Assembly: GCA_013177805.1 (NCBI GenBank)
Contig: JABLXU010000003.1
Coordinates: 62,001 to 126,000, forward strand
Direction: 5' to 3'
Length of the DNA: 64,000 nt
Source: Candidatus Omnitrophota bacterium
GTDB taxonomy: Bacteria > Hinthialibacterota > Hinthialibacteria > Hinthialibacterales > Hinthialibacteraceae
The number at the start of each line of letters is the position of its first letter. Position 1 is the stretch's first letter. Shown here one piece after another: positions 36,678 through 49,009 of the stretch. The translations under genes were made by a program, and so were the position numbers. Below the pieces are notes generated by a model. The model saw only the letters and a program-made list of their open reading frames with translations. It was not told the origin of the DNA and ran no database searches.

Positions 36678-38249
36678 CTATTTCAGATATACCGGCTTAA
36701 TATAAATCGAATAGAGACTCCGTTTCATTTCTTTCCATCCCAGGATGGTCATGGTTTTTTTGGCTCGTTCGGACCGGACGATCGCGCATTCGACGCCCCG
36801 TTCCGCCAAAAAGGTCCGGATATCCTCCAGCGGTTTCGCGAAGAGGCTGGGATTGCGCTGGTCATCGTTGCGGATGGCCATGGGCGCGTAGCGGTCCCGG
36901 TCATAAACCACATGTTCCCAATGGGGGCCTTTTCCCAAGAGAGCCAAGGTGATCCATTCCCAGCCGTGGACTTCGATCAAGACGGGGCGGCCCGGGCCTT
37001 TTTCCGGTCCCAGGATTTCGCGCAGTTGAGTGCCGGATTCATGTAGCCCGGGCGTGACGAATACGGGGGGACTGGCCAGGGAAGGGGAAAGGTGCAGGAC
37101 GCAAACCGCGGCGGGCAACACGAGGGAGCGGAAGGGAATCACGCTGCTCAAGGCCGCGAACGCCACGCCTAGAAACGGCAGCATCGTTACGTACACGGGA
37201 ACAGTCAGCCGCCAAACGTTGTGAGTCGGCATCATGCCCAAGGCGGACGCGGCCATTTGCGTGAGTCCATAGGATCCAATGAGAAATAAACAATCAGTCA
37301 ACTGTTCGCGGGTGGTTTCCACTCCCCGGCTCCAATTCCACATGGCCACAAAGCCAGTCATGATGAGAAACAGGCACAATGGGGAAACGGCCACGTAGGT
37401 TCGCAAGAGGTGGAGGGGGGTCATCCAGGCGCTATGACCGAATTGGGAGGTGAAACCTTCTTTCAGCGTGGTAAAGTAGTGGAATGTTCCCTGGTCCGGG
37501 CTGGAATGGGCTAGAATCCAGAGAAACGGGAACAAGAGGGTCAGCAGCAGGCCCGCCAGCATAAAACTCCACCACTCCACCCGGCTCAGCCGCGCATAAA
37601 GACGCCACCCCAATAATCCGTACAACAAGGCGGTCCAGGCCGCGCCTTCGAGGCGGGTCATGGTGGCCAGGACGCCCAATCCCACGGTACCCAGCGCGCC
37701 GGAAAGCGAGGCATTCCCGGCCGCTTTTCCCATGGCCGCCAGCGAGGCGAGAAAAAGCAGGGTGTACAGCGGTTCCGCCAGCATGCTGGTCCCCAGCCAG
37801 ATCCACCAGGGTTGGAACACGTACACTGCCAGGACCGTGCCCGTGGCGAACAAAATTTCGTGGTCCGAGAGGGAAGGTTCGGCCCGCAGAATCCGGAAAC
37901 ACAAATGGGCGAGCAAGGGAACCGCCGCCAGCGAGGCCAGGATGGACAACACGCACAAGGAGGCGGTGCCGGTATGGAAAAGCCGGGACAAGAGGCCGCC
38001 CAGCCAGAAAGGCAGCGGGGGCCAGGTCGGATCGGGGAAAAAGGCGGGTTGAGTTTCCCACCGGAGGGCGATTTGGATCCGGGCCACGTCATCGGCGGAC
38101 AAGGTGAAGAAGAAGTTGTGCGTTGCTAAGTAATACAGAGACAATCCCAAGCGCAGAAGGATCAAAGACGCGATCATCGACCAAAAGACACGGGAGCGGG
38201 CTTTGGCGGGCGGGCGGGCAGGCGGTTTCCAAGTCATGGGAGTTTTCAT
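36678..38249 (-). CDS. Polytopic membrane glycosyltransferase-like protein
   Basis: 523 residues with about ten hydrophobic helices and a 110-residue soluble C-terminal part. The first extracytoplasmic loop after helix 1 (FFFTLSADDVARIQIALRWE) has the paired acidic residues expected at the active site of GT39/PMT-type enzymes, followed by PDPTWPPLPFWLGGLLSRLF, a pattern common in that class. MLAEPLYTLLFLASLAAMGK and MTRLEGAAWTALLYGLLGWR continue the family-like layout. ATG 38249 is preferred; upstream in-frame starts add a non-conserved tail reaching into the spacer. It runs opposite to rpoB. The acceptor is unknown. Confidence 0.7.
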   Translation of the reverse strand: MKTPMTWKPPARPPAKARSRVFWSMIASLILLRLGLSLYYLATHNFFFTLSADDVARIQIALRWETQPAFFPDPTWPPLPFWLGGLLSRLFHTGTASLCVLSILASLAAVPLLAHLCFRILRAEPSLSDHEILFATGTVLAVYVFQPWWIWLGTSMLAEPLYTLLFLASLAAMGKAAGNASLSGALGTVGLGVLATMTRLEGAAWTALLYGLLGWRLYARLSRVEWWSFMLAGLLLTLLFPFLWILAHSSPDQGTFHYFTTLKEGFTSQFGHSAWMTPLHLLRTYVAVSPLCLFLIMTGFVAMWNWSRGVETTREQLTDCLFLIGSYGLTQMAASALGMMPTHNVWRLTVPVYVTMLPFLGVAFAALSSVIPFRSLVLPAAVCVLHLSPSLASPPVFVTPGLHESGTQLREILGPEKGPGRPVLIEVHGWEWITLALLGKGPHWEHVVYDRDRYAPMAIRNDDQRNPSLFAKPLEDIRTFLAERGVECAIVRSERAKKTMTILGWKEMKRSLYSIYIKPVYLK

Positions 38250-38494
38250 GTTATTGTGTGGTTTCAGGGATTCTGAGTTCCGGAAATTGTATGGCGCAAT
38301 GGGGTAATCGTAATCATTCCGGCCGGGTCGTCCTAGGGAGGCGTTCGGATGATCCGTGTTGTCTGCCTTGGGCAGCCATTCCGGGGATCGGGCGTGAAGG
38401 AAAAGATCCGTGGAAGGAACCAGAGCCGGATCGAAGGGAAACAAGAAATAATCCAGAACGGTGGGATGCGGGAGAAAAAAATGGTAAAATGCCC

Positions 38495-38522
38495 TTGACA
38501 TTTTCGCGGGACTATCTACAAT
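38495..38522 (+). promoter_or_regulatory. Near-consensus promoter of the rpoB operon
   Basis: TTGACA at 38495-38500 and TACAAT at 38517-38522, with a 16-base spacer. It is the best sigma70 match facing rpoB and leaves a leader of roughly 385 bases. Confidence 0.65.
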
Positions 38523-38915
38523 TGCTGGTTCGAACATTCGGCAGGAACAAAGAGCTCGGTCCGGGATCGAAACCCTTCTTCCATTAAGCGCCTATGATTC
38601 ACTTTCGGTTTTTCCACGATTTGGGAGCGCCCGCTCTCTCTCTGGGCTATCATTCTGTCTGGATCTCATCGTATTTCCTTCCTGCAATGCCACACCGGTA
38701 TTTGAGTGCCGATTGGACGGTGGCCCCTGGGACGGGGGCCGAACCTCTCAGTTTCGATTCAATTATTCCTTGTCTATTGGGATTCCGGGAAGGGTAAACG
38801 TATTTTTGCGGGATTCCCACCCGGCGGAGTCGCGGCGGGTGAGAGGGGATGGGTTTCGCCGGGGAGTTCATTTAAATCGGAAACAATCACTATTCCAGGT
38901 TAGAGGAGAAGGTTG
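38523..38915 (+). other. Long untranslated leader of rpoB
   Basis: About 390 bases with no convincing gene. GGCCCC (38722-38727) can pair with GGGGCC downstream near 38735-38740, and the stretch near 38817-38850 is rich in CCCACCCGGCGG / CGGCGGGTG complementarity, so the leader may be structured. A ribosome site GAGGAGAAGG stands just before the rpoB ATG. Confidence 0.4.
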
Positions 38916-41900
38916 ATGAGACAAGCAACTGACACGTGTCCTTGGCGGGAACGGAAGAGTTTTGCGAAGATTCAGGACGTGGTCGACCTTCCCGATCTCA
39001 TCGAGACGCAGCAACTCTCCTACAATCAGTTTTTGCAGCAAGACGAACTGCCGGGCCGGCGGAAGATGATGGGCCTGCATCAGGCGTTTCACTCGATATT
39101 TCCCATCAAGGGGCGGGATGGGTCCACGCTGGAGTATGTGGAATACACGCTGGGGCGTCCCAAGTATTCGGTGATGGAGTGCATCGACCGGGGCATGACG
39201 TATGCCGCCCCCCTGCGGATCAAGGTCCGGCTGGTGGTGAAGAGCGGGGGGAAAGAGAAAGAGGAAGACGCCACGATTGTGGACATCCGCGAGGAGGACA
39301 TTTACCTGGGGGAGATCCCCCTGATGACCAACCGGGGCACGTTCATCATCAACGGGGCCGAGCGGGTGGTGGTCAGTCAGTTGCACCGTTCGCCGGGGGC
39401 CACTTTCAATGTGGAGATGCACCACAGCGGGCAGAGGCTGATCCAGGGCAGTATCATTCCCAACCGCGGGGCGTGGCTGGAGTTTGAGAATGACCTCAAC
39501 GATGTTCTGTCGGTCATCATCGACCGCCGGCGGAAGTTGCCCGTGACCGTGTTGTTGCGCGCGTTTGGGTATTCCAGCAACGACGAGATCATGAGCCTGT
39601 TCCTGCAGCAGAAGGAAATAAAGGTATCCGGCCGCACCCGCGACGCGGTGGTGGGTCAAATCGCCGGGCGGGACATCATCGATCCGGAAACGCAAGTCAA
39701 GCTGGTGGAGAACGGGACGGAGATCACCGGGGAAATTTTCGACAAATTGGTGGAAATGAAGGTGCCGTCGGTTTGGGTCGTGGAAGGGGATGAACGCGAC
39801 TACGCGATCATCCGCAACACGTTGCTCAAGGACAACACGACCGACCGGGAGAACGCCCTTAACGAAATCTATCAGACCTTGCGTCCCGGCGAGCCGCCGG
39901 CCATTAAAAACGCCATCGCGCTGTTCGAGAACCTGTTCACCAAGCCCCGGCGGTATGATTTGTCCCGCGTGGGGCGTTACCGCCTCAACAAAAAGCTCGG
40001 CCTTGACGTGAGTTTGGACACCGTGACCCTGGTTCCCGAGGATATTGTTCATGTGATCAAGTACATTTTGAAGCTCAACCGCGGGGAGGGCGTATCGGAC
40101 GATATCGATCATCTGGGCAACCGCCGCGTGCGCACGATCGGGGAGCTGTTGGAGAACCAGATCCGCGTGGGGTTGGCCCGGATGGAGCGGACCGTGCGGG
40201 AAAAGTTGGGGATTCTCGACTTGCAGCAGGTCATGCCCCGCAACCTGGTCAATGCCAAGCCTATCACCACCGCCATCAACGATTTTTTTGGGCGCAGCCA
40301 GTTGTCGCAGTTCCTCGATCAGGTCAATCCCCTATCCGAATTGACTCACAAGCGGCGGCTGTCGGCGCTGGGGCCGGGCGGCCTCAACCGGGAACGGGCG
40401 GGATTCGAGGTGCGCGACGTCCATCACACCCATTACGGGCGCATCTGCCCCATTGAAACGCCGGAAGGCCCGAACATCGGCCTGATTTCCAGCCTGTCCA
40501 CGTACGCGCGGGTCAATGAATTCGGATTCATCGAGACCCCGTACCGGGTGGTGAAGAACGGGGTGGTGTCCAAGGAAATCAGGTATCTGACCGCGGATGA
40601 CGAAGACGAGTGCATCATCGCCCAGGCCAACGCTCCGCTGGACGGCCGGGGCCGTTTTGTGCGGGATCAGGTGCTGTCCCGTTTCCGTGAGAATTATCCC
40701 CGCGTGACTCCCGACCAGGTCCATTACATGGACGTTTCGCCGAAGCAGTTGGTGTCCATTTCCGCCGCGTTGGTGCCGTTCCTCGAACACGACGACGCCA
40801 ACCGCGCCCTCATGGGGTCGAACATGCAACGGCAAGCGGTTCCCCTCATGAAAACCGAGGCGCCGCTGGTCGGCACGGGCATGGAGTACAAAGCCGCCAA
40901 GGACTCGGGGGTGGTGGTGGTCGCGCGCCGGTCCGGGACGGTGGAGTACGTTTCCGCCAATCTCATCCGCATCCAGCCCGACAAGCCGATGACCGACAAG
41001 GATGTGGATGAATACCCCTTGCAGAAGTTTGTCCGGTCCAATCAGAACACCTGCATCAATCAGAAACCCATTGTCCGGACCGGGCAGCATGTGGAGGCCG
41101 GCTGGGTGATCGCCGACGGCCCTGCCACCGACAAGGGGGAGATGGCTCTCGGCAAGAACGTGCTGGTGGCGTTCATGTCCTGGGAAGGGGCGAATTTCGA
41201 GGACGCCATCGTGGTGAGCGAACGCCTCCTCCGCGACGATGTGTTCACCAGCATCCATATCGAAGAATTCAAGGTGGAGGCGCGGGACACCAAGTTGGGC
41301 GAGGAAGAGATCACGCGTGACATTCCCAATGTCGGCGAGGACGCGCTGAAGAATCTGGACGAAAACGGCGTGATCCGCATTGGCGCGCCGGTGCGGCCGG
41401 GGGACATTCTGGTGGGGAAAATCTCGCCCAAGGGGAAGGTGCAGACCTCCAACGTCGAAAAGTTGTTGCGCGCCATTTTCGGCAAGCGCGCCGAGGACGT
41501 GAAGGATATTTCGCTGAAGGCGCATCCCGGGACCGAGGGCACGGTGGTCGATGTGAAGGTCTTTTCCCGCAAGATGCGGGGCGGGCGGGGGCGCACCGAG
41601 GACGAGCGGGCCATCAAACGCCTCCTCGCCGAAAAGGAGAAGCGGACCAAGGAGTTGCAGGAGAGTTGGGTGCAGCATGTGGAGAACACCCTGGCGGGGC
41701 TTGAATTGGCGGGTGACATGCTCAATCCCACCACCGGGGAAGTCCTGTTTTCCAAGGGGAAAACGCTGACGAAGACCGATCTCAAGAAGTTGGCGGGGGT
41801 CGATCTGCGGGAATTGACGATCCAGGGCGATCCCGTCCTCGACCGGATCCGGATGCAGTACCAGCGGGATCTGGAGGACGTCAATCAGCAGTACGAGAAG

Positions 41901-42749
41901 CAGATCGAATACATCAAAACCGGCGACAATCTGCCGCCCGGCGTGCTTAAGATGGTCAAGGTGTATGTCGCCAAGAAAAAGCGGTTGTCGATCGGGGATA
42001 AAATGGCTGGGCGTCACGGCAACAAGGGCGTCGTTTCCCGGATCGTTCCCATCGAGGACATGCCGTTTTTGGAAGATGGGACTCCCATCGACATTATTCT
42101 CAACCCGCTGGGGGTTCCCTCCCGGATGAACGTGGGGCAGGTCTTTGAAACCCACCTGGGCTGGGCCATCAGCAAACTGGGGATGCACGTGGCCACGCCG
42201 GTATTTGATGGAGCCAAGGAAGCCGATGTCAAAGAACTGCTCCGGAAGGCCGGGTTGCCCGAATCGGGCAAAACGGTGCTCTATGACGGGCGGACGGGCG
42301 AACCGTTCGAGGAGAAAGTGACCGTCGGTTCCATTTACATGCTGAAACTCAATCACCTGGTCGATGACAAGATTCACGCCCGGTCGATCGGGCCGTATTC
42401 GCTGGTGACGCAGCAGCCCCTGGGCGGCAAGGCGCAATTCGGCGGTCAGCGGCTGGGTGAAATGGAAGTGTGGGCTCTGGAAGCCTACGGCGCCGCGCAC
42501 ACGCTGCAGGAGTTGCTTACGGTCAAGTCCGATGACATTGTGGGCCGCAACCGGATCTACGAGGCCATCGTGAAGGGGAAAAACGCCCGCGCGCCCGGCC
42601 TGCCCGAGTCGTTCTACGTGCTCGTCAAGGAGCTGCAAAGCCTCGGCCTGAGCATCGATCTGGTCGAGGATCAGGCGGGCGGGGACGGGGGAGAACCGCT
42701 TCCCGAACCGCTTCCCGAAGAAGAAGAGTTGGTGGAATCGAAGAACTGA
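38916..42749 (+). CDS. rpoB: RNA polymerase beta subunit
   Basis: 1,277 residues, a normal length for the short form of RpoB. The rifampicin pocket reads [12 protein letters not shown] then [20 protein letters not shown]: the commonly mutated D516, H526 and S531 equivalents are intact, while the residue equal to E. coli S508 is arginine and that equal to N518 is valine. Later conserved blocks [12 protein letters not shown] and [20 protein letters not shown] are present. The C-terminal tail is acidic ([15 protein letters not shown]). ATG 38916 is preferred over TTG 38913 because of GAGGAGAAGG before it. The gene is not preceded by rplL, which is unusual. rpoC follows after 45 bases. Confidence 0.97.
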   Translation: MRQATDTCPWRERKSFAKIQDVVDLPDLIETQQLSYNQFLQQDELPGRRKMMGLHQAFHSIFPIKGRDGSTLEYVEYTLGRPKYSVMECIDRGMTYAAPLRIKVRLVVKSGGKEKEEDATIVDIREEDIYLGEIPLMTNRGTFIINGAERVVVSQLHRSPGATFNVEMHHSGQRLIQGSIIPNRGAWLEFENDLNDVLSVIIDRRRKLPVTVLLRAFGYSSNDEIMSLFLQQKEIKVSGRTRDAVVGQIAGRDIIDPETQVKLVENGTEITGEIFDKLVEMKVPSVWVVEGDERDYAIIRNTLLKDNTTDRENALNEIYQTLRPGEPPAIKNAIALFENLFTKPRRYDLSRVGRYRLNKKLGLDVSLDTVTLVPEDIVHVIKYILKLNRGEGVSDDIDHLGNRRVRTIGELLENQIRVGLARMERTVREKLGILDLQQVMPRNLVNAKPITTAINDFFGRSQLSQFLDQVNPLSELTHKRRLSALGPGGLNRERAGFEVRDVHHTHYGRICPIETPEGPNIGLISSLSTYARVNEFGFIETPYRVVKNGVVSKEIRYLTADDEDECIIAQANAPLDGRGRFVRDQVLSRFRENYPRVTPDQVHYMDVSPKQLVSISAALVPFLEHDDANRALMGSNMQRQAVPLMKTEAPLVGTGMEYKAAKDSGVVVVARRSGTVEYVSANLIRIQPDKPMTDKDVDEYPLQKFVRSNQNTCINQKPIVRTGQHVEAGWVIADGPATDKGEMALGKNVLVAFMSWEGANFEDAIVVSERLLRDDVFTSIHIEEFKVEARDTKLGEEEITRDIPNVGEDALKNLDENGVIRIGAPVRPGDILVGKISPKGKVQTSNVEKLLRAIFGKRAEDVKDISLKAHPGTEGTVVDVKVFSRKMRGGRGRTEDERAIKRLLAEKEKRTKELQESWVQHVENTLAGLELAGDMLNPTTGEVLFSKGKTLTKTDLKKLAGVDLRELTIQGDPVLDRIRMQYQRDLEDVNQQYEKQIEYIKTGDNLPPGVLKMVKVYVAKKKRLSIGDKMAGRHGNKGVVSRIVPIEDMPFLEDGTPIDIILNPLGVPSRMNVGQVFETHLGWAISKLGMHVATPVFDGAKEADVKELLRKAGLPESGKTVLYDGRTGEPFEEKVTVGSIYMLKLNHLVDDKIHARSIGPYSLVTQQPLGGKAQFGGQRLGEMEVWALEAYGAAHTLQELLTVKSDDIVGRNRIYEAIVKGKNARAPGLPESFYVLVKELQSLGLSIDLVEDQAGGDGGEPLPEPLPEEEELVESKN

Positions 42750-42794
42750 ACAAACGCACGTGAACCTGACCCATCCCCGATGAGGAGATCACTC

Positions 42795-45700
42795 ATGTGG
42801 AAATCGTTGCAAACCCCGGCCGCGAAACGGCGGGAAGACGAAATTCGCGACATCAACAAGGTGCGGGCCATCCGCATTTCCCTCGCCTCGCCGGATCAGA
42901 TCCGCAGTTGGTCGTATGGGGAAGTGAAAAATCCCGAGACCATCGATTATAAGACGTACAAGCCCAAGAACGATGGATTGTTCTGCGAACGCATTTTCGG
43001 CCCAACCCGGGATTTCGAGTGCGCCTGCGGCAAGTTCAAAGGGATCAAGCACCGGGGCGTGGTCTGTGACCGCTGCGGGGTCGAAGTGACCCAGTCGAAG
43101 GTCCGCCGCAGCCGGCTGGGGCATATCGAGTTGGAGATGCCGGTGGCGCACATATGGTTTTCGAAGGGCGTTCCCAGCCTGATGGCCTTGTTATTGGATT
43201 TGTCCGTCAAGGCCTTGGAACGGGTGTTGTATTACGAGGAGTATATTGTGCTCGATCCCGGCAGCACCGGCCTGAACTATATGGACATCATTTCCGAGCG
43301 GGAATACGGGCATTTGCGGGAGGAATACGGGACCGAGTTCCGGGTCGGGATGGGCGCGGAGGCCATTCGCGACATTCTAAAGGAATTGGATCTCGACCAG
43401 CTGGCCGCCGAATTGCGGGCCAGTATCCGGGAAGGCAAGTCCAAGCAGCGGATCAAGCGCAACATCAAGCGTCTCAAGGTGGTCGAGGATTTCCGGCAGA
43501 GCAACAACCGGCCGGAATGGATGGTTTTGGAAGTGCTGCCGGTCATTCCTCCCGACTTGCGGCCCTTGGTGCCTCTTGATGGCGGGCGTTTTGCCACATC
43601 CGACCTCAACGACTTGTACCGGCGTGTTATCAACCGCAACAACCGTCTCCGGCGGCTCAAGGAGGTGCGCGCCCCGGAGGTGATCATCCGGAACGAAAAG
43701 CGCATGCTGCAGGAGGCGGTGGACGCCATGTTGGACAACGGCCGCCGGGGCCGGCCCGTCAAGGGGTCCAACAACCGCCCGTTGAAGTCGCTCAGCGACA
43801 TGCTCAAAGGCAAGCAGGGCCGGTTCCGTCAGAACCTGCTGGGCAAACGGGTGGATTATTCAGGCCGGTCGGTCATTGTGTGCGGGCCGGAGCTTCATTT
43901 CAATGAGTGCGGCCTGCCCAAGCAAATGGCGTTGGAACTCTTCGAGCCGTTCATCATCCGCCGCCTCGAGGAGTTGGACGAAGTCACCACCATCCGCAGC
44001 GCGAAGCGGAAGATCGAGCGGCAGGATCCCGAGGTGTTCGATGTGCTGGAAGAGGTCATCAAGGATCATCCCGTCCTTTTGAACCGCGCCCCCACCCTGC
44101 ACCGCATGGGGATCCAGGCCTTTCAGCCCAAGCTGGTGGAAGGGAAGGCCATCCGCCTCCATCCGCTGTCGTGCACTGCTTTCAACGCCGATTTCGACGG
44201 CGATCAGATGGCCGTGCATGTGCCCTTGTCGGCGGAAGCCCAGCGGGAATGCAAGGAATACATGTTGGCCCATCACAACATCCTCGGCCCATCCGACGGC
44301 AAGCCGATCACCAGCCCCACCCAGGATATTGTTTTAGGGTGCTACTACTTAACGAAAATCCGCAAGCCCGCCGATGGGGATACCATCCGGCGGTTCACAA
44401 GTGAAACAGAGGCCATCATCGCCTACGACCACCGGGAGATCGGCCTGCTGGACGAAATCGAAGTCCGCGTCGAAGGCGTCCGCCTGCGCACCAGTGTGGG
44501 CCGCATCCTGTTCAATGATATCCTTCCCGAGAATCTCCGTTTCGTGAACCGGGTAATGAACAAGAAGGAGCTCTCCTCCCTGGTCTCGCAGTGTTACAAC
44601 CTGAATAAGAAGGAGCGGACCGCCCAATTCCTCGATGATCTCAAGAATCTGGGCTATTACTACGCCAAGTTGGGGGGCATTTCCATCGGCCTTGACGACA
44701 TGATCGTGCCGGCCGCCAAGCAGCCGTTGCTCGAGGAAGCCCGCAAGGACGTGCAGGAGATCATTCAGAATTTCGAAAAGGGCGCCATTACCGATATTGA
44801 ACGCTACAACAAGGTGATCGACCGGTGGATTCAAACCACCAACGCCGTGGCCGATGCCATGATGCGCGAACTGCAGGAAGACAACCGGGGATTCAATCCG
44901 GTCTACATCATGGCCGATTCCGGCGCCCGCGGATCGAAGGAACAAATCCGCCAGCTGGCCGGGATGCGCGGCCTGATGTCCAAGCCCATGAAGAAGCTGA
45001 CCGGGGGCATCGGGGAAATCATCGAATCACCCATCGAGTCCAACTTCAAGGAAGGCCTCTCGGTGCTGGAATACTTCATCTCCACCCACGGCGCGCGCAA
45101 GGGGCTGGCCGACACCGCCCTGAAAACCGCCGAGGCCGGGTATCTCACCCGGCGCCTGGTGGATGTGGCGCAGGACTTGATCATCACCGAGGAAGATTGC
45201 GGCACCCTGTCCGGCCTGCTCGTCAGTGCTATTCAGGAAGGCGACCGGGTCATCGAAACGCTGGATGACCGGGTGTTGGGGCGCGTGGCCGCGGAGGACA
45301 TTGTGAATCCCCTGACGGGGGCCGTGATTGTTCCCCAGGGCGAAGTCATCGATGAAGAAGCGGCCCGGCTCATCGGCCATTGCGGGATCAGCAAGGTCTT
45401 CATCCGCTCGGTCACGGCCTGTGCCTCACCCCGGGGGGTGTGCGCCAAATGCTATGGGTGGGACCTTTCCCGCCGCCAGCTGGTCCGGATCGGCGAGGCG
45501 GTGGGGGTGATCGCCGCGCAATCGATCGGGGAACCGGGCACCCAGTTGACGTTGCGCACGTTCCACATCGGCGGGACCACCAGCCGGATCATCGAGGAAT
45601 CCGAAGTGTCGATCCGCCGCAACGATGACGGTTTTGGCGGGCTGCGCGACGGCGAAGCCGGGGTGATCAAATATATCAATCTGCGGCAGGTCAAGAACCG

Positions 45701-47735
45701 GCGGGGGGAACGGATAGCCGTCAATTCCATCGGCCGGCCCTTGGTCATCCGGTCGGGCATTGTTTGTCCTCAGCTCAAAAGCAAGAGTGAACCGTACGTC
45801 CGGTATGATCAGCTCGAGACCGTTGAATCCGGGAAACACCGGGTGGTGGTCAAGGGGGGCGGTTCCCTGGTTTTGACCAATTCCCGGGGCAAGGAGCAGA
45901 CCCGGTTTCCGAATATTCCCGCCGGGGCGGTTCTCTTTTTCAAAGAAGGGGAACGGTGCAAGCCGGATGATCCGCTGGCTTCCTGGAATCCCTTGCAGGT
46001 TCCCCTGATTTCGTTGCATGCCGGAAAGGTTTCGTTCCGCCACTTGCCCGACCACGCCCTGGAGGAGGTGGAGGGCGTGTCCGTCGTTTCCCGCCAGTGT
46101 CTCAACGCCGAATTGGTGATCGGCAAGGGAAAGACCGAAGCCGTGTATCCGCTTCAGCCCGGCCACCGGTTGGCGGTCAAGGAAGGCGCGGTGGTGAAAC
46201 CCGGGCAGGTGCTGGCCTGGCACGAGACGCCCACCATCGGCCATTCCGAGGGCAAGGTCCGGTACCGGGATATCGTGGAAAAACAGACTCTCCGCCGCGT
46301 GTTGGATCCGGTCACCAACACGTTGACGTCCATGATCACCGAGTTCGCCGGCGACCGGGTGCCGCGTCTGTGCATCGTGGACCGGGACGAAAAAGTCATT
46401 GAGGAATACACGCTTCCCGCCGGTTCGATCCTGACTGTGGAGGACGGGGCGGATGTGCTCGCCGGGACCGTCCTGGCCCATACCGGGCAGGTGGTGGATA
46501 AGTTCACCCAGTTGGAAATCGGCATTCCCTTGGGAGCCACCATTCTTGTGGAGGACGGGGAGGAGCTTGTCCGCCGCGGTTCCACCTTTTACCGCACTTC
46601 CGGCCGGAACGAGGAATGCCGCCAGATCGCGCGCTGGGATCCGTATTTCAAGGCGGAAATCGCGACCCTGGCGGGCCGGTGCCGCTTCGTCCAGATTCAC
46701 GAGGGCGTCACCATGCGCCGCCAGCGCTTGGAGAGCGGCACCGCTTCCCAAATGATCGTCATGGAGCACCGGGAGGACAAACATCCTACCATTGTCATTG
46801 AAGGCCATGAGGGCGGAGTAGAGTACCACTCCCTGCCTTCCGGCGCGCATATCGTCGTCAATGACGGGGATGACCTGCAGCCGGGCGATATTCTGGCCAA
46901 GATCCCCCGGGAAACGTTCCGGTCGCGCGACGTGACGGGCGGCTTGCCCCGCGTGGAGGAGTTGTTCGAGGCCCGGCGTCCCAAGCCCAAGGATCTGGCG
47001 ATCATCACCAAGGTCGATGGCTGGGTGCGCCTCCCCATGCCGGAGGAGATCACGGAGGAAATGGAGCGCAAACTCGAGAAGAAGCGCAAGCGCGGCACCC
47101 GCCTGATTGTCATCACCGACAAGGACGGGGAGATTTTGACCGCGCATGAAGTGGACGCCGGCAAGCACGTGATTGTCAGCGACGGCGATTGGGTATCCAC
47201 AGGGGACAAACTGGTGGACGGCTCGATCGATCCCCACGAGTATTTGGAAGTCATGGGCGAACGGGCCACCCAGCAGTACCTGATCAATGAAATTCAAGAA
47301 GTGTACCGCCTGCAGGGGGTCAGCATCAACGACAAACACATCGAGGTCATCGTCCGCCAGATGATGCGCAAAGTGTCCATCATCGATCCGGGGGACACCA
47401 TGTTCCTCCAGGATGACGATGTCGACCGTTTTCTGGTCATTAAAGAAAACGAACGCGTGCAGCGGCAAGGCGGGAAGCCGGCGCAATTCAAGCCCAAGTT
47501 GATGGGCATCACCAAAGCGTCGCTGGGCACGGAGTCGTTCATTTCCGCCGCCTCCTTCCAGGAAACGACCCGGGTTCTGACCCAGGCCGCCATCGCCGGC
47601 AAAATGGACCACCTCCTGGGCCTGAAGGAAAATGTGATCATGGGCCATCTGATCCCCGCCGGAACCGGGTGGGAAGTGCACCGTCCGTATTATGAAAAAC
47701 TGCTGTCCCGCGAGCAGGAGAAAGTCCTGGCCTAG
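42795..47735 (+). CDS. rpoC: RNA polymerase beta' subunit with expanded insertion
   Basis: 1,646 residues, longer than the roughly 1,400 of E. coli. Features: N-terminal zinc site [19 protein letters not shown] near 75-95, catalytic [16 protein letters not shown] near 464 with its three aspartates, second zinc site [13 protein letters not shown] near 876, and the trigger-loop region ending [20 protein letters not shown] near 926. About 455 residues separate GGTTSR from [17 protein letters not shown] (residue 1381), filled with at least five barrel-sandwich-like repeats of the form PAG..L.V.DG..V..G..LA. ATG 42795 is chosen because AGGAG sits just before it; an ATG at 42780 adds five residues. 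Confidence 0.97.
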   Translation: MWKSLQTPAAKRREDEIRDINKVRAIRISLASPDQIRSWSYGEVKNPETIDYKTYKPKNDGLFCERIFGPTRDFECACGKFKGIKHRGVVCDRCGVEVTQSKVRRSRLGHIELEMPVAHIWFSKGVPSLMALLLDLSVKALERVLYYEEYIVLDPGSTGLNYMDIISEREYGHLREEYGTEFRVGMGAEAIRDILKELDLDQLAAELRASIREGKSKQRIKRNIKRLKVVEDFRQSNNRPEWMVLEVLPVIPPDLRPLVPLDGGRFATSDLNDLYRRVINRNNRLRRLKEVRAPEVIIRNEKRMLQEAVDAMLDNGRRGRPVKGSNNRPLKSLSDMLKGKQGRFRQNLLGKRVDYSGRSVIVCGPELHFNECGLPKQMALELFEPFIIRRLEELDEVTTIRSAKRKIERQDPEVFDVLEEVIKDHPVLLNRAPTLHRMGIQAFQPKLVEGKAIRLHPLSCTAFNADFDGDQMAVHVPLSAEAQRECKEYMLAHHNILGPSDGKPITSPTQDIVLGCYYLTKIRKPADGDTIRRFTSETEAIIAYDHREIGLLDEIEVRVEGVRLRTSVGRILFNDILPENLRFVNRVMNKKELSSLVSQCYNLNKKERTAQFLDDLKNLGYYYAKLGGISIGLDDMIVPAAKQPLLEEARKDVQEIIQNFEKGAITDIERYNKVIDRWIQTTNAVADAMMRELQEDNRGFNPVYIMADSGARGSKEQIRQLAGMRGLMSKPMKKLTGGIGEIIESPIESNFKEGLSVLEYFISTHGARKGLADTALKTAEAGYLTRRLVDVAQDLIITEEDCGTLSGLLVSAIQEGDRVIETLDDRVLGRVAAEDIVNPLTGAVIVPQGEVIDEEAARLIGHCGISKVFIRSVTACASPRGVCAKCYGWDLSRRQLVRIGEAVGVIAAQSIGEPGTQLTLRTFHIGGTTSRIIEESEVSIRRNDDGFGGLRDGEAGVIKYINLRQVKNRRGERIAVNSIGRPLVIRSGIVCPQLKSKSEPYVRYDQLETVESGKHRVVVKGGGSLVLTNSRGKEQTRFPNIPAGAVLFFKEGERCKPDDPLASWNPLQVPLISLHAGKVSFRHLPDHALEEVEGVSVVSRQCLNAELVIGKGKTEAVYPLQPGHRLAVKEGAVVKPGQVLAWHETPTIGHSEGKVRYRDIVEKQTLRRVLDPVTNTLTSMITEFAGDRVPRLCIVDRDEKVIEEYTLPAGSILTVEDGADVLAGTVLAHTGQVVDKFTQLEIGIPLGATILVEDGEELVRRGSTFYRTSGRNEECRQIARWDPYFKAEIATLAGRCRFVQIHEGVTMRRQRLESGTASQMIVMEHREDKHPTIVIEGHEGGVEYHSLPSGAHIVVNDGDDLQPGDILAKIPRETFRSRDVTGGLPRVEELFEARRPKPKDLAIITKVDGWVRLPMPEEITEEMERKLEKKRKRGTRLIVITDKDGEILTAHEVDAGKHVIVSDGDWVSTGDKLVDGSIDPHEYLEVMGERATQQYLINEIQEVYRLQGVSINDKHIEVIVRQMMRKVSIIDPGDTMFLQDDDVDRFLVIKENERVQRQGGKPAQFKPKLMGITKASLGTESFISAASFQETTRVLTQAAIAGKMDHLLGLKENVIMGHLIPAGTGWEVHRPYYEKLLSREQEKVLA

Positions 47736-47971
47736 GCCCGGCCCGGGACCGGAGAAAAAGTGGCGGAAAGAGGCCGTGAGGGTTGACGGAAGGGAGTGGG
47801 AGCGGTAATCTACCTTCCTTGTGTTTGCCTCACGGGGACCGAGGCCGAGGGCTTTCCGGACGCGTGTTGCCAGGGTGTCCGGAGGCGGCCCCGCCGTCCG
47901 GAACCGCGCGGTTTCAACATCCCTACGTGGATAGGCGATTGTCACCATAAGCAGGAAGGGTTTGTCAGTCG

Positions 47972-48343
47972 ATGCCGACCATCAACCAATTGATCAAGCG
48001 GGGTCGCAAGACCAAGAAAAAGAAGACCAAGGCTCCGGCCATGCAGGGGTGTCCCCAAAAACGGGGGGTGTGCACCCGGGTGTGGACCATGAGCCCCAAG
48101 AAACCCAATTCCGCCTTGCGCAAGGTGGCCCGTGTGCGGCTCACCAATGGCATTGAGGTGAACGCCTACATTCCCGGCGAGGGTCACAACTTGCAGGAAC
48201 ACTCCATCGTGCTGATCCGGGGGGGACGCGTCAAGGATCTGCCCAGTGTCCGGTATCACGTGGTACGCGGGGTGTTGGAAACCATCGGCGTGGAAGCGCG
48301 GCGGCGGGGGCGTTCCAAGTACGGAGCCAAGAGGCCCAAGTAA
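47972..48343 (+). CDS. rpsL: 30S ribosomal protein S12
   Basis: 123 residues, the family norm. S12 sits at the decoding centre and checks codon-anticodon pairing. The loop [17 protein letters not shown] holds the lysine whose mutation gives streptomycin resistance, and [17 protein letters not shown] holds the second such region; both lysines are retained, so the protein looks like the sensitive form. A glycine usually found in LPGVRYH is serine here. AGGAAGG precedes the ATG. The stop region is copied twice immediately downstream. Confidence 0.97.
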   Translation: MPTINQLIKRGRKTKKKKTKAPAMQGCPQKRGVCTRVWTMSPKKPNSALRKVARVRLTNGIEVNAYIPGEGHNLQEHSIVLIRGGRVKDLPSVRYHVVRGVLETIGVEARRRGRSKYGAKRPK

Positions 48344-48378
48344 CACGAAGCCCAGGTAACACGAGGCCCAAGTAAACC
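48331..48378 (+). repeat. Three 16-base tandem repeats containing the rpsL stop
   Basis: Units at 48331-48346 (GAGGCCCAAGTAACAC), 48347-48362 (GAAGCCCAGGTAACAC) and 48363-48378 (GAGGCCCAAGTAAACC). The first includes the final codons and TAA of rpsL. Confidence 0.9.
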
Positions 48379-48447
48379 GGCGGGCGCCCGTGGCGCGCCC
48401 CGGTCCGGGGCTGGTCCGGAGAGGATGAGGAATCAGGATAGAGAATC

Positions 48448-48918
48448 ATGGGACGGAAAAGCCGAGCCGAAATTCGTAAAGTTTTGCCTGATCCGGTGTA
48501 CGGCAGCCAGTTGGTCACCAAATTCATCAACAATCTGATGATGCGCGGCCAAAAATCCACTGCCGAACGGATCTTTTATAAAGCCATGCAGGAAATCCAG
48601 AAGAAATCCGGCCAGGATCCTCTGGAGATATTCAAAAACGCGGTTGAAAACACGAAGCCGTCTTTGGAAGTGCGTTCCCGCCGGGTGGGGGGCGCCACGT
48701 ACCAGGTTCCCGTTGAAGTACGGCCCGAGCGGCGCCAGACCCTGGCCATCCGGTGGCTGATCAGTTCGGCACGCGCCCGTTCCGAGCGGGGGATGACCTT
48801 GAAGCTGGTGGGCGAGATCATGGAAGCCGCCGCCAACCAGGGGAACGCGATCAAGAAGAAAATCGACACGCACCGCATGGCCGAGGCCAACAAGGCCTTT
48901 GCCCATTACCGGTGGTGA
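48448..48918 (+). CDS. rpsG: 30S ribosomal protein S7
   Basis: 156 residues, as expected. S7 binds the 3' major domain of 16S rRNA and lines the exit site. The start [20 protein letters not shown], the [19 protein letters not shown] helix and [20 protein letters not shown] are diagnostic. The gene follows rpsL by 104 bases that include the stop-codon repeats, and precedes fusA by 91 bases, the normal str-operon order. Confidence 0.97.
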   Translation: MGRKSRAEIRKVLPDPVYGSQLVTKFINNLMMRGQKSTAERIFYKAMQEIQKKSGQDPLEIFKNAVENTKPSLEVRSRRVGGATYQVPVEVRPERRQTLAIRWLISSARARSERGMTLKLVGEIMEAAANQGNAIKKKIDTHRMAEANKAFAHYRW

Positions 48919-49009
48919 TTTCCACCCCTTCGCAACGCTTTAGAAAGCGACCCGTGGCAGGAGACCGGACCGGCAAGCCCTCCGGGCATCCTGCCACCCA
49001 TTTGAGAAG

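Noticed and set aside
40332..47948. Antisense frames of 768 and 840 codons opposite rpoB and rpoC
   Set aside because: The plus strand is unquestionably rpoB/rpoC; these are shadows of codon bias.
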